From Monomorium pharaonis (taxonomy: Eukaryota; Arthropoda; Insecta; Hymenoptera; Formicidae): a DNA stretch of 64,000 bases. This document shows positions 25,947 to 37,997 of this stretch, in pieces. Where the stretch lies: contig NC_050474.1 of NCBI RefSeq assembly GCF_013373865.1, positions 7,386,061-7,450,060 of the forward strand, read 5' to 3'. Made by a program: the position numbers and the translations under genes. Below the pieces are notes generated by a model. The model was not told the DNA's origin, ran no database searches, and saw only the letters and a list, made by a program, of their open reading frames with translations. Each line of letters begins with the position of its first letter. The stretch's first letter is position 1.

Positions 25947-26311
25947 CTCGTAGATAAAAAAATAAATTTTCAATAAAAATATCATCATCGACAACCTTAA
26001 AACATCTCAATTCGTACAAGTTGTCCTAATGATATTTATCCTCGGATTCGCCGTCAATTATCGCCAAACTCCCCATGAAATTCGTGAGCAAAAAGTCACG
26101 CGGCGAAGGCACTGCGAGTCATCTCCGCGGACGTTTTATGGGGTTATAGGTAGGGGCCTCTCTCTCGCTTTGGTTAGGGGCGGAAGAACGAGAGGGTGAC
26201 TCCGTCGCGAGGAAGTTATTGATTCCCTTGGCTTGGGCCGAGCGCGAGAAGAAGAGATGAGAACGGAGGCATGGGCGAGCTGGCATGAGTTCATTGCAGT
26301 TTCTGTCAGAG

Positions 26312-26349
26312 TCTCTCCTTCTCTCTCTCGCTCTCTCTCTCTCTCTCTT
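26312..26349. repeat. (CT)n microsatellite
   Basis: About 38 bp of CT units with two interruptions. Confidence 0.9.
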
Positions 26350-26916
26350 CCATTCGTCTACGCTTCTCTCGTTCACTCGCGAAGGAGAACTATATACGCG
26401 CGGTCGTGGAGAGCTAAAATACGGAGGGAACGTCCCGAAATCATTTCGATAAATATCTCGATTGGAACGATTGACTCTCGGAATTGTCAGATTTTATTGC
26501 CTCTCGCTGGATACGTTCCATCGATCTCCGAATCGAATGAATCAGTCGCGAATTAAATTGGTCGATGAGCGTGGGCGGAATTCTCGCGGGAGAATCTCCC
26601 GACGTGCAAAAATCCCGGGGATAAAAAAAGGGGGGGGGGGGGAGGGGAAAGAAAGCGCTTGAGCGAAATCCCGCGTCGTCGTTTTCCAGCGGCGTACAAG
26701 ACGCGAAGACGGGAGCCGGGTAGCGCGTCACAATTTCACCCCCTTTTACCCATGCCGCCCCTTTATGAATTCCGGGAGCGGCTCGGGTGGGACGGCGCGA
26801 CCGGTTTGCGGTTATGCGAAAGCTGAGTCAAGCGCGATCGGAATTACGCTCGGGCGACGGACGGCGATAAAGCGACGATACAGGAATTGCACTTTCCGAA
26901 ACTGCAGCAGCTCTCT

Positions 26917-26921
<5 letters not shown>

Positions 26922-26947
<26 letters not shown>
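26922..26947. repeat. (CT)n microsatellite
   Basis: About thirteen CT units. Confidence 0.9.
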
Positions 26948-27951
26948 TTGGACTGCCGTTCGCTCGCTCGCACGACATAGTCAATTCGACTGCCGGCGCT
27001 AAAAGAGCTCGGATATATACGCGACCGCGGCGCTGCAGCGGGTAAGAAGGGGGAGCCGGGTGGGGGGGGAGGGAGGAGAAAGGGATGAGAGAGGAATCGG
27101 GGGATGAGCCTTCGCTGCTGTTTTCGTATTCTGGCATCGATCCCGCGCACCACCACGAGCTCGCAGGTACTCGCGCCCACCCCCGTGGTGGGATGTGACA
27201 AGGGCGCTCTTGTCGCATTTCCCGCTGAATACCCGGAGATAAAGGATTACGCGCGACGATCTTTCATTCGCGAGCGCCCGCACGCCCGCCACCCCGTGAG
27301 AGTTTTACAGGATTTGCGAAATTACGGTATCGACCGCCGTATCAATCCCCGGCATCAATCCCGCGCGGGTGTTTCGCAGTAATAATAACGCTCCTATTTG
27401 CGCAATGAATCGTTCTCGATTTCCCTTTTTCAAAACTGTATTATTTATTTCACATTGGTCTCCTAACAACGCGTCGTCGTCCTGTGGTTCCTTCAAAGGT
27501 TCCGCGAAGGACCTTCATTTTTTTTTTTTGCGCGATGGGAAGTAACGTGACGTTTCTTCCCACTCTTCCCCCGTCAACCGTATCCTCGCATTTCGTTATG
27601 GGATTAGAACGATTGATGTAGATTTACGAGTGGGGCCGACTTTACCTTCCCTAAAACGCTACACGGGGGGTGTAGAGTATATACATATAGTACACAAACA
27701 CGACAGATACAGGCATTTCCCTTCCTGCCCTCGTTTCACCTCGTCTGAGCGAGCACATCCACCGTCCCCGGAACTTAAGGTTTATCGACGAAGGTTGCTT
27801 GGTTTCGGTTAGAGGGTACGCTTTCGAGTCCAAAGGGAAGAGGAGATAAGCTCGGCCTGTTTACAACCACCCTTCACAAAGGAACGATCACGGACTGAGA
27901 TTCACCGTAGCGATATTTCTATCGGCGGGGCCGATGTAATAATACCGTGAG

Positions 27952-28010
27952 CGACGAAGACGACGACAACGACGAAGAAGACGACGACGACGACGAGGAC
28001 GACGACGATG
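27952..28010. repeat. GAC/GAA trinucleotide tract
   Basis: About 59 bp of imperfect GAC, GAA and AAC triplets. In the reverse frame it encodes arginine/leucine-rich low complexity and is not evidence for a gene. Confidence 0.85.
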
Positions 28011-31000
28011 CTCCGGATTGTCACAGTAAAAGTTTTTTTCCCCGTCATTGCTCCGCCGCGCCACGTCAGAATATTCTATTTTAAGAGTGTCGCCGTGTTG
28101 CTTTATATCGCTTAGGCGAGGGATGCTGAATTTATAAAGAGAAACGACAGAGAGCGGGGTTTTTCGCGCAAACTTGTTTGCCGTGCAAACTATAAACGAC
28201 GACGGGAGGGGGATTCCCCCCGTAAAAGCGTCGGGCTTTATCGGGCTTCGGATAACGCGACGATTACCGCGACACCGCGGTATTCTCCTTTCCCGTGCCG
28301 AAAGCTGGGAAATACAATTCGCAATTGCCACGAATTATTATCGCTGAAATGTAAAACCCGGAGGGTTTTAACAGAAATTAGATTGCAAAACGGAAAAGTG
28401 ATAATGCGCCGCGAGCATTCGTAATAAATTCCATTTAATTGAAGCATTTGGAAGATCGCATTTCACGATATTTCCGTCGGATGGAGAAAAAAATGGAGGC
28501 GCACGAATATTATTTCATAATTGGAAACGTAGATCGTTATCGTCCTATTTTCATCAGCTTAAACGATGCGCGAAGCTCCCGAGGAGCTCGTCTTTTAAAT
28601 TTAAACGAGATTTAAATCCCACGGCAAGCTCCGGCATTGAATTTAAGATGGAGATTTACATCTCTCTCCACCGCACGCACACTTTACAAGCGCTATTATA
28701 ACCTAAGAACTGTAAACGGCGAAATTATAAAGTAGATTATCCCACACGTACGTATTCTAAAAAGATATCGTTCAATGTCACGAACGTTAGCATTTATTCC
28801 CGTCCACGCGAACGTGCGATAAGCGTTTCCACCCCGATCGATAAATGCCGACCATTTCATTATTACTCATTTCAATTAAAAAAAAAAAAAAAAGAAAACC
28901 CCCCGCCATTGTTATCCTCCCGCAATAGTTTCCAAGACCCTATCCCACCCGGTCGATACACAACGAAACGAGCTCGCCTTTCTTTCAGCCGGAACAAGCT
29001 ACTTACTCACGATGAAATTGAATTTACGAAGAAAAAGCCCAGCTTCGCCCGCGACTTTCAGGAGGATGGGGGCCCGGCAGGGTAATTGAGGGTATAAATA
29101 TTACCATTTTTAATGAACCACCTTTCACGGCCTCTTCCCCGACGCGAAATTAATTCTCAATCAATTAAGCTCGGACGAGATTTTCATCGCGATATTTCCA
29201 TCGTGCCCGACGTAATTACGCGAGCGACCCGACAATATCCAGAGTCACCGACAAGTTCCGCCCCAATAAGAGAGGAAAAAAAAAAATTAAAAAACAGACA
29301 AAAAATAATATTGAAACATGATTTACGAGGAGGAAGTCGAGCCCGCAATTTGCGAAGGAGGCTAATGAGATGCGCTAACGTCATTTTCCACGCCTAGCCG
29401 CCGATCGGGATTCAATAGCGTTGAAGGAGAAAAAGATCTTTAATTCGAGATCGACCTCGTATTTTTCCCAGAAACTTTCGGAAGCTTTCAACGGAGTTTT
29501 TACTTTGCAAATTAGTCTTATGCAAAATGTTCTACGTATAGCGCACATTAAAAAAAAATACTTTTTCTCCGGTAGCTTAATGTATTTCCTCATTGCATGG
29601 AATTAGGTATAAAAATTTTCAATTAACTTTCATAAAATGAATTAATTATTTTATCTTATTCTATCAATATATTTCGACTTTAAGAATTATTTATTGCAAA
29701 AGTAATTTGTATATCATCACTAATAGTACTAATAATACTTATTATGTATAAGGAGTAGTAATAAAAAAGCAAACTTGTCATTAGCGAAGGAAAATAATCG
29801 GTTCTGAATGCAAATATTAACATTTCTAATCGACCCCCTTTTTTCCCCGCGCTGCGCCACTTAAATCCAAATTCAAAATGTATCTTCAAGCAATTCGGGC
29901 CAATAAAGGTAGCCTCGTTGAGGTGGATTCACATCTCTCGGGGCCATCCAATTTCATTGTTGATTTTACCTTTTCACCTTTGCTCAGCGACTGCCGCGCC
30001 TCTTCTTCTTCTTCGTCTTCTTCGCATTCGCCCGCGCTATCTTCCCCAGTCACCGTGGAGGCCAAACCACTCGAGATACACTACTAACCCTAATACTATT
30101 ACCGCCGTTCCCCGCAGAGAGAGAATCTGCGGCTGAGTGTCCTCGATTCCAGCAACAACCATTTGCAGGTTTCCCTTATCCCGGTTGGATCGCGAGGGAA
30201 TACTCGCGGCGCAGTCTCTTCTCGTCGGAAACTTTAAAACGCTCTCATTTCACTGAATAACGCAGAAATCTTACGGTCGAATCTGTTTCACCTCCACTGG
30301 AGGTTCACTTCACTTAACGGAATGTAATTACTCGTGTTTCCGACGATTCATCCATTTCAAAGGTGACTTATTCGTAGTCGAAAGACGTAGAAAACGGCTC
30401 CGTTCTCTCACTCACGTATTTCTATCAAGTGATAATTTTCACGGCTGGAAAACTTGTATTGGATTTAACATGTATATGTCGCACGTTTCGAACAATCCCC
30501 TCAAATTTTTCGTGTTCGTTTAACGCAATATAAATATATTGGAAAATAACATAAATGTCATGTAGAAAGTTCTCCCCCTAAAAAATAACATTTGGACAAA
30601 ATTTGGAAACGAACTGTAACGACATATTTCTTCAGTAAAATTGACATTTATAATATGTCGAGATGCATACATTCATTTATTTCGAAATTTACGGTTTCAA
30701 AACTACATTTTTACATTATTTATTCGTTTGTCTACAAAAATTTTAACAAGCACCAGTTAACATATTTTACACATATAACATAAAACTTAATTTTTTTCTC
30801 TCCCCTTCAATTTAATTCAAAGCCCAGAAGACAAGGAAGATTAGTGGAAAGAAAGAAAAAAAAAACCTACGATGTTATTTTTCTTTACGAACGCGCTTTG
30901 TCCAGCCCATAAAAGTTAGAAAGTGTATTATGTGTCGCACGGCGTGTTACGCGTAATAAAGATTAGGTGACGTTGCTCAACGTCAGGTTATCGACCCGAC

Positions 31001-33258
31001 GCCAAGCGGAGTATGACTTTGCCCATCGCAAGGAACGTCGTAGATAACGCTCCGCGACGATTTTATCCCTTTCGAAACGTAAGAGAATAAACGCTTCGAA
31101 CGAACAATAACTCGGACGCGACTCGTGTTACAACACATCCGTTAATAGTCGGATCGTCCGAACGCGAACCGGCCGTATAAGTTATATCGAGAAAAGTCGG
31201 CTCTCGATTGCTTTTCATCCCGAGCAGCCAGTAACAAGTCGAACCAGTATCTCGGAATCGATACGACCGGGAAGAAACAATGGGGAGCCACGGAGAACCG
31301 CAGCCGGGGACGGGATGGAAACTCTCCGGACAGTTCCTGGAGGAACGGAGGATAATTGCGTTAAATAATCGGCCGCGCCGGCGGGGAGAGGGAGGGAGCC
31401 AAGCGGGATAAACGACGCCTTTCCTTGTGTGCGTAATACATATATACATATAAATATATATATATACACACACACCCCGAGTCTACCTAAAACGGATCTA
31501 ACATGGAGACAATGAGGGTGCCAACGGGCTACGTTTCCTCCATTGTGCTGTGTTAATTAAAGGATCCGGCAATTACCGCGACGCAACTGTTTCTTTCACT
31601 GCTCGTAAGATGCTTACCGCCCCGCCCCGTCCCTTCTTACCCCCGTTTCTCTTTTGTCCTTCTCTCGCGATTCTGCGAAAAGCCATTTCTCGCCATCGCG
31701 AAATACCGTGACGCGCGTTACATCTCGTGCCGCTCTTTATGCGCCTGGAAACGTCATTTTAATAGCACAAATGCGAGTTGAGGGTTTAAAAAAAAAAAAA
31801 TTAGTTCTCGCGTATTTCGCGTGTATCGTGGAAGTTAAATAAATGATAAAATTCAAGCAGGACGTAATTGTGTCTTTACACAAAATTATAAACTAAAAAA
31901 AAAAAAAAAATATTATTTAAAAAGTGTCATTTTCTACACTGTACAAATTTTAATTTCAGTTTTATGAAAATATCTGAAAAAATAATATAAGAGGTTCAAC
32001 GTCCAAATATTGACACGCGGTTGCGATAAAATAAACACCGGTGAATCCGGGCGATACAATTTCTCCGGGAAATGTGTAAAATCATATTTCACAAAAACAT
32101 AATAATAAATCATAATGATATCCTGAAAATCAATCTCGCAACAGAACGGCAATCTGCGTTTGTATAAGCATGTTCTTTAATTACATCGCTGCAGTATCGA
32201 ATCTGTTGTAATTATCAAACCGGATAATTGTTAAATATGTGATGATGTATTAATAGCATAATGCCAGAAACATTACAGCTAGTATAACGCGATAACATTA
32301 ATTATCAAGTAATGGTCATTCTACAGCGTTAATTTACCTGCGCAGCGCGAAACATTAAATTTCAGCAAAACTCGATACGAGTGTCCATAGGTATTACTTA
32401 ACTTCGTCCACAAATATAGCTTTGATCCAATCGTGGTCGATCAAACAATTAGTAACGACAAATAAAAGCGCGCGCGCGCTGCTGTTCGTGTCGGATTCGC
32501 GGCGCGCACCCCAATTTTAGTACGTAAAATTTAATTTGTCATTCTCGGTATCGAATAATCAATGCGTCACTCAATTCTTCGGGTGAGGGCCAAGGAGGGG
32601 GGGGGAGGCACAAAAAAGCGACCTTCTCTCGCTTCTGCTATATAGACCGAGAAAGACACTGCTCGTCGTGCGTCATAATTTTTCCAGACGTTTATCTTAG
32701 CTCGCGAAAAACCCCGTCATATTTCACCACCCTCCGAGGACGTTCGGGGAAAACTATGGAACGTTATCGGTCCGAGAGGGAGAGCGTCAAAAATACATCC
32801 GGCGGACCACGCGGAGAGTACGAGCGAGAGAGGAGGGGTGGAGAGGGGGGGGGAGAGGATAGATGGACGCCTCTTAGAGGGATTTGGTAAAGATGAAAGG
32901 GCGAAGCCCGAAGGCGAAACAGGCGAATCAGGAACGATGTTGCACGCAATCTCATTCCCGGGGGGAATCTCTCGTGAGAATGGAGATAAGACACGAAGCG
33001 CCACGTAGGTAGGTAGGTGTCGAATGATTTGCATACAAAAGAACGAAACAAGGTATAAAGAAACTGGAGGTAGCCCGAGTCTGCGAGCCGCGCCGCGGTC
33101 GATATAAAGCGAAATCTTCATTCCGGGATAAGGTCGCCGCATCGTATTACTCTACGCGTAATATAAAATGCAGGAGGAAAACGCGAGTAGGTTGGCAGGC
33201 TAAGCGAGATTGCGCGGAGGGGAAACACTCCCGACTGCAAAATGCAACAACCGTTCCC

Positions 33259-33277
33259 GACCACGCGGAGCGTGGTC
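33259..33277. other. tight perfect hairpin
   Basis: GACCACGC and GCGTGGTC are perfect 8-bp arms around a 3-nt loop. Confidence 0.5.
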
Positions 33278-34026
33278 CTGTAATGTAAAACCGCGCAAAA
33301 CCGAAACGCGGAGGGAACCGAAATCTCGACCGATATCGTTCCGATTCGAGCGCCGCCGCGCCCAAAGGCAGTTCTCGCTCGAAGGTCGAGAACTTTTCGG
33401 AACTTTTCGCCTCGCGCCCCCCAGAGACCCCAAAGGAAAGAACGACGCAAGACGCGGTTTCGGAAACATGTTCGAAAAGCCGCCCGACGTGGAAGTGGCC
33501 CGTGTTTTAAACCGCGGTTGCCGCGATATCAAAGAGCCCGCGCGTGTGGGACTCCCGACGATAAGTGAACATCCATCCCGATCAAATAGACATCGACGGG
33601 GTGTACAAGGTAACTCGAAAATTGGCTCGCATGCGAAATGATTACATTGTGCAGCGCTGCGAGTGACCCGGTTTCGCTAATCACGCCGCGGACAATGAGA
33701 TTGCGTAGAGTCGAGCGTGACCGCGCGGGGTCTTCGTGTGTGCGGCGTATATGGTACACGTACGTGGTGCGTGTACGTATATCCGCACGCACGGTCGCGC
33801 GATATGTGTCAATTGAAGCCGGCTTTATTGTTACTGTAGACGCGTCGGCACGCTCTCGGGCTAGAAGGGGGGGCTACTACCGTCGCGAGATAACGAGACG
33901 GGAGCACGATAAGAGGAACGATTGTTCATCGCGGCGGCTCGGAGGAGCGCGCGGCGGGCTCATGAATATTAAAGTGAATCTGCATTCACCGCGAAAACCG
34001 CAGTCAGATTTGCGATAAGGACTTAC

Positions 34027-34101
34027 TGCAAAGCCGCGCCCGATTGCGCTGACAATCTGGGCTAACGATCGGCCATTCCTTGCCAGACATTACGGCCTTA
34101 C
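34027..34101 (-). other. candidate 75-nt exon or recursive-splicing exon
   Basis: On the minus strand a strong 3' splice site (branch-point CTAAT at 34127-34123, a pyrimidine-rich tract, then TTGCAG ending at 34102) is followed by 75 nt and then GTAAGT (34026-34021). The length is a multiple of three. One of the three frames is open throughout, giving KAVMSGKEWPIVSPDCQRN and five more residues, with one base left at the end (phase 1 in and phase 1 out). The other two frames stop within four codons. The segment itself begins GTAAGG, so it could instead be a ratchet point whose downstream GTAAGT defines a recursive-splicing exon. I do not recognise the peptide. Confidence 0.45.
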
Positions 34102-34128
34102 CTGCAACACAAGAGGAGGAAAATTAGT
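34095..34128 (-). promoter_or_regulatory. candidate recursive-splicing ratchet point
   Basis: Reading the minus strand: a branch-point-like CTAAT (34127-34123), the tract TTTTCCTCCTCTTGTGTTG, CAG, and immediately GTAAGG. A 3' splice site abutted to a 5' splice site is the known signature of ratchet points that let long insect introns be removed in steps. The CAGGTAAG core alone is expected about twice by chance in 128 kb of two-stranded sequence. The evidence is the added pyrimidine tract, the branch point, and a second such site on the same strand at 51.41 kb. Confidence 0.5.
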
Positions 34129-34172
34129 CGATTCGCGGATTTGATTAGGCTGTTGGCTTTTACTCTTGTGTA

Positions 34173-34355
34173 CACGGAGTGAATTTTCTCTTAAGAATTA
34201 CCTTGAAAATCGTGGCAATTTGTCAGACAACGTGAGCCTCGAGGAATCTTACTGTGCTCTTAACAAAATTTACGAAAATTTTAATAAAATTTGGCAAAGT
34301 TTTAGTAAATTTTGTTTAAAAAGTGCAGTAATTTTTTAGAGAAAATTCTCCCGTG
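34173..34355. mobile_element. family A MITE, shorter copy
   Basis: It starts CACGGAGTGAATTTTCTCT and shares AATCGTGGCAATT, AGACAACGTGA and CCTCGAGGAAT with the 24.57 kb copy. The right arm has lost the inner complement of the GACAACGT block, giving 183 bp. TA (34171-34172) precedes it; the right flank is GA, so the second target copy has changed. It lies 72 bp from the candidate exon, upstream in minus-strand sense. Confidence 0.85.
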
Positions 34356-35861
34356 GATTCTAAATAAAACTTGCACAAGATCGCCTCTTAAGAGTGCAAA
34401 ATTATTTATAACAGTAACATACGCACCGTCAACATACAAATTGTGTAATTAACAATTACGTCATTACATTATTTGGAGTATGATGAAAGAGCCGTTTGTT
34501 CTTTCTTGTCCAAGGGCGATCGAGCGCGGCGTGAGTCAAGTGAACGTTACTGCGCGCATCCTCAGACGGTGGAGACAGAGAAAGAAGGGGGGGAAGGGGG
34601 GGAGAGCGAGAAGAACCGACACTGTCTGGGTCGTGATATCTGTCTCCTTCCTGGCCGGAGAGCGCTTTTTCCCACGGGATCGTTTGTCTGGCGGGCATGC
34701 GCGCCGGGGACATTTTGAAAAGCGCGTTCGACGGCGCACAATGGACGAGCGCGCTCGCCAAAGTAGAAGCCGTGCTTTTGCCGGTTTGTTCACCCCGCGC
34801 CCCTTCCCACTTCCCTGCCTACTTCCTGCCTACCCTTCTGATTCGCCAGGTAAACAGCCGCGCGAGGGATACGCACGATCGCTCTCGCACTCGACTCGCT
34901 TTTCACGCACGCCCCCGCTGAGAAAAACTTTTTCACGTGCAAGAGGTTCGCACGCGAATGAGAGGCCAGTAGCGTACTTCACGTACCAAAATTTGTATGC
35001 GGTTTTTTCAAAATCAAAAAGTCTGACTTACGAAAATAAAATATAAAAGCTCAACACCTTATCTATGTATTTGACATACATTTTAAACGTAAGAGGATCG
35101 TGCAAACGTGTCCGTGGATTTAAATTCTCCTCGGCGGGTACATCCGAAATAAAAAAAATCTCTCAAAAATCTTATATATAAATAAATAGATAGATAAAAG
35201 GGTTCTCGTGTAATCCCGATGTTCCTCAAGTCCTTACTTCCCTCGCCATGCCGAAACGCTGCAAAAATATCAAACATGCGCTTTGAGCCCCTACAATGAT
35301 GTAAAACGCGGCGCGCGTCCCCCGGGCAACACGGGAGGGATACATCCCTGTGTGTACGGGGGAAAAGAATCGCGCTCGCCGTGCGAACGTACGGTTGCGT
35401 GCAGGTGTGCGTACGCGCGTGTGTACGTGCGCTCGTATGCAGGGGAGTGGAAAAAAAAAAAAAGCGTGTAACACACGGCACATACGCGCGTCAGTGCATG
35501 CTGGCATTGTTGCCCTTCTTGGCGCCACCCCCGCACCCTACAACGCGATCCCCCGTGTACGTACGTATGTATAATGGAAGCACGGCACGCGAGGGGCCGA
35601 CGAAGGGCGATATACCCTTTGCTCTTTGCCTTTGCGGGTCGTCAACGCACGGGAGAAAACATCGACGGCGGCCTTGCTCGTCTTGTATGAGGACCTGCAC
35701 GGAGGGATCGACAAAGCTGCTTTCAATTTACAACGGCCATTACGAGATCGCGTGCATTGCCCCTCATTTACGCACGATCGACAGTTTACTTTCCGCATCC
35801 GTAATGAACATCGCGACAGAGAGATCGTCGAAGCGTCTGTGGGTCTGTTAAGCCGCCCGTG
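34356..35861. other. gene-free spacer
   Basis: CpG-rich DNA with no supported gene. Open frames of up to 188 codons on the plus strand (34.48-35.05 kb) are arginine- and serine-rich, with no domain I can see. Alternating purine-pyrimidine GTGCGTACGCGCGTGTGTACG-like tracts lie at about 35.40-35.44 kb. Confidence 0.55.
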
Positions 35862-36079
35862 ACACCCTGCGCATTGCGGATTGGATTCTGATTGCGAATT
35901 GTTGATTAACCAGTCAGATGAAAATAGCCGAAGATTCGGATTGCAAATCACGGAAGAGCTGCTTCTATCTTTGCGATTTGTGATACACAATTCGTGCCAT
36001 TGAATGTTGAGATTGGGGCATTTCTTGATTATCTGATTATCTGATGAATCTGTTGCTATCATAATGGGTCTCCCAAAAG

Positions 36080-36240
36080 CAGGGACCTAGACCGATTGGA
36101 ACCGGTCCAATCGGTTTTCGTTTTTTTTTTCTTTTTTGTGATGCAATGACTTTATGGGGACACAATTCAACTCAGTTTGTTTTCTCTACACTCTACAATT
36201 ATTTAAATTATTATTAATTTTATTTCGGTCCAGGTCCCTG
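36080..36240. mobile_element. hAT-type MITE with perfect 8-bp target duplication
   Basis: The termini CAGGGACCTAGACCG and, in inverse, CAGGGACCTGGACCG match 14 of 15. The element is flanked by CCCAAAAG on both sides (36072-36079 and 36241-36248), a perfect 8-bp target-site duplication. CAGGG-type ends with 8-bp duplications are the hallmark of hAT transposons. Just inside the left end, ACCGATTGG and CCAATCGGT form a 9-bp subterminal hairpin. At 161 bp it is non-autonomous. The intact duplication suggests a fairly recent insertion. Confidence 0.92.
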
Positions 36241-36480
36241 CCCAAAAGTGATTTATTTACAAGAGAACTCGAATTGATACAAATGATAAAACAGTATCCT
36301 TTATTGTGGACTTTTATTATATGTATAAACACTAAAGAATCACAAATATATTTTTAGATACGTTTTAATTAAATTTTTTTCATTTTTAAATTTAAAATTT
36401 ATTTAGATTACTTTTTTAAGCTTGAAAAAACTTATTAACATAAATATGTAAGGAATTCGAATTCCTTAAAAAACGAAGAA

Positions 36481-36543
36481 CATTTATAATATAATAAAGA
36501 ATCTTGCGAAGAACAAAAAACATTTATAATATAATAAAGAATC
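36481..36543. repeat. tandem duplication, 40-bp period
   Basis: The 23-bp core CATTTATAATATAATAAAG plus AATC occurs at 36481-36503 and again exactly at 36521-36543. GAAGAACA precedes both copies, so one tandem unit was duplicated recently within the AT-rich nest. Confidence 0.85.
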
Positions 36544-36684
36544 ACTCCAAGACCCATAGTACTTTTATCTTAAAACCATTAATTTCCTACAAATATGTCA
36601 TAAATAGTATTAATTGCTGGATATGAATTAAATGTTAAGATTATATAAAAATTATTAATGTTATTTTTATTATTGTGCGTCGTA

Positions 36685-37022
36685 CACCAAGAGAAAAATA
36701 GTGGCAGTAACCATAATACCGCTATAATTTATAATCAATTTTTAACTCAATCATATTTTTATAATTATTCAACAATATAAACTATAGTTTGTTTAATTAT
36801 ATTAAAGTTCTCATTTGTCTATGCAACTTATGGTTGCTATAACCAAAATGGGGATTTTAATATAGTAAGTTCTACTATAAAACAATCACTATCAGCATCC
36901 ACTATAAGCATATGATTATTATTATCAATATTACGTTAATAATTACTACAAAAATAATATTCCTGACTATAATTATTTTGCTATGAAATTATAGTCGCAA
37001 ATATCACATTTTTTTCTCAGTG
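36685..37022. mobile_element. family B MITE
   Basis: The left end CACCAAGAGAAAAATAG and the right end (inverse CACTGAGAAAAAAATGTGAT) are flanked by TA on both sides (36683-36684 and 37023-37024). It shares ATTCCTGACTATAATTATTTTGCTATG-type sequence and the GGTTGCTATAACCAAAATG block with the 25.52 kb copy. The palindrome is less perfect, so it is an older copy. No coding capacity. Confidence 0.88.
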
Positions 37023-37200
37023 TACATAATAATAAAAATAATAAAAATTTTGCGCCATGGATATAGTGATATACAATAAACAATAAATAGAATATTAAAT
37101 TCGTAGACTGCAGATTGTAAATTCCTAGTGTGAATGCAGCAGAGTTTACATTGAATGATTCGCAATCCGAATCCAGTCCACATCCGCAAAGCATAGTGTG

Positions 37201-37952
37201 TTAAGCTTATAACAGGATATTCCATTGCCCCTATTGTCAATCGCTTTAACTTATTGTGAAACTTTTTTCATTTTTCAAATTCAATTGCGCGTAAACCTTC
37301 CCTGATATATAAAACTTTTATAAAAATTTAAAAAAGCTGGGTAGAAATATAAGAGTTGACTTTTAAAACTGTTAAACTTTAAGAAGAAAGTACTTTTTAA
37401 TTAATTTCGTATTAAATATTAAATGTAAATAATTAGGTATAGAATTTGCGTCGCATTTAATTTTTATGTTCTACGAAATTCATTAGAAATAAACATATAT
37501 ATCCCATAAATCTGGGTCCTTTTCCTTATGGTGAACATGTGAAAGGTGAAAATTTTTGCTACTGCAGTAAATGGAGAAATTTATCACTTTCCACGTTTCA
37601 GCCTAACGAAAAAGCTACATGATCACTGCCTTGGAAGAACAATACTGCTAACACGAGCCACTAAGCAAGTTCATAACTCGCTATTTTGCAGGATAAAAAA
37701 AGACTTCTTAAAAATCTTTTGTGAAGAATGCCCGTAAATCAGAGGCCCATAAATTTTAATGGCATCGACTTAGAGAGGCCAATCTACGAGGATACTTATT
37801 GCCTCTTTTCACTTTCGCTTTCAGGAGTCGCCTGATTCTTTTTTTTCTAGCTTCTTCAGACCGGAAGGGATCAGAGCACAGACGTCGGTCACAAACCTAC
37901 ACGTGGCTCGATCGAGTGCGCGTTCAGCCAGAAACGGGAAAACCGAAGGCAA

Positions 37953-37997
<45 letters not shown>

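Larger units (their letters stand above)
25949..34026. other. gene-free block, GC-rich unique DNA
   Basis: About 8 kb without a supported gene. It contains CT microsatellites at 26.31 and 26.92 kb, a G-run at about 26.63 kb, a GAC trinucleotide tract at 27.95 kb, a CTT tract at 30.00 kb, AT-rich valleys at about 29.6-29.85, 30.5-30.85 and 31.8-32.35 kb, and short hairpins. Open frames up to about 145 codons are compositional. If the candidate splice sites at 34.1 and 51.4 kb are real, this stretch lies in a minus-strand intron. Confidence 0.6.
35862..37200. mobile_element. nested mobile-element locus bounded by inverted arms
   Basis: The left arm (35862-35900; contains ATTGCGGATTGGATTCTGAT) and the reverse complement of the right arm (37158-37200; contains TTGCGGATGTGGACTGGATT) align over about 40 bp with small indels, including the shared GATTGCGAAT. 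Between them lie a hAT-type MITE and a family B MITE. A third copy of the GATTCGGATTGC motif lies at about 35.94 kb. The simplest reading is an older element of about 0.8 kb that later received two insertions. No transposase sequence is visible. Confidence 0.5.

Noticed and set aside
34800..34856. Plus-strand pyrimidine tract ending in CCAG followed by GTAAAC
   Set aside because: It resembles a ratchet site, but the donor half is weak, the tract is interrupted by GATTCG, and it is on the strand opposite to the two better sites.
34480..35046. 188-codon plus-strand open frame
   Set aside because: Basic low-information product in GC-rich DNA, overlapped by opposite-strand frames; no splice or promoter context.
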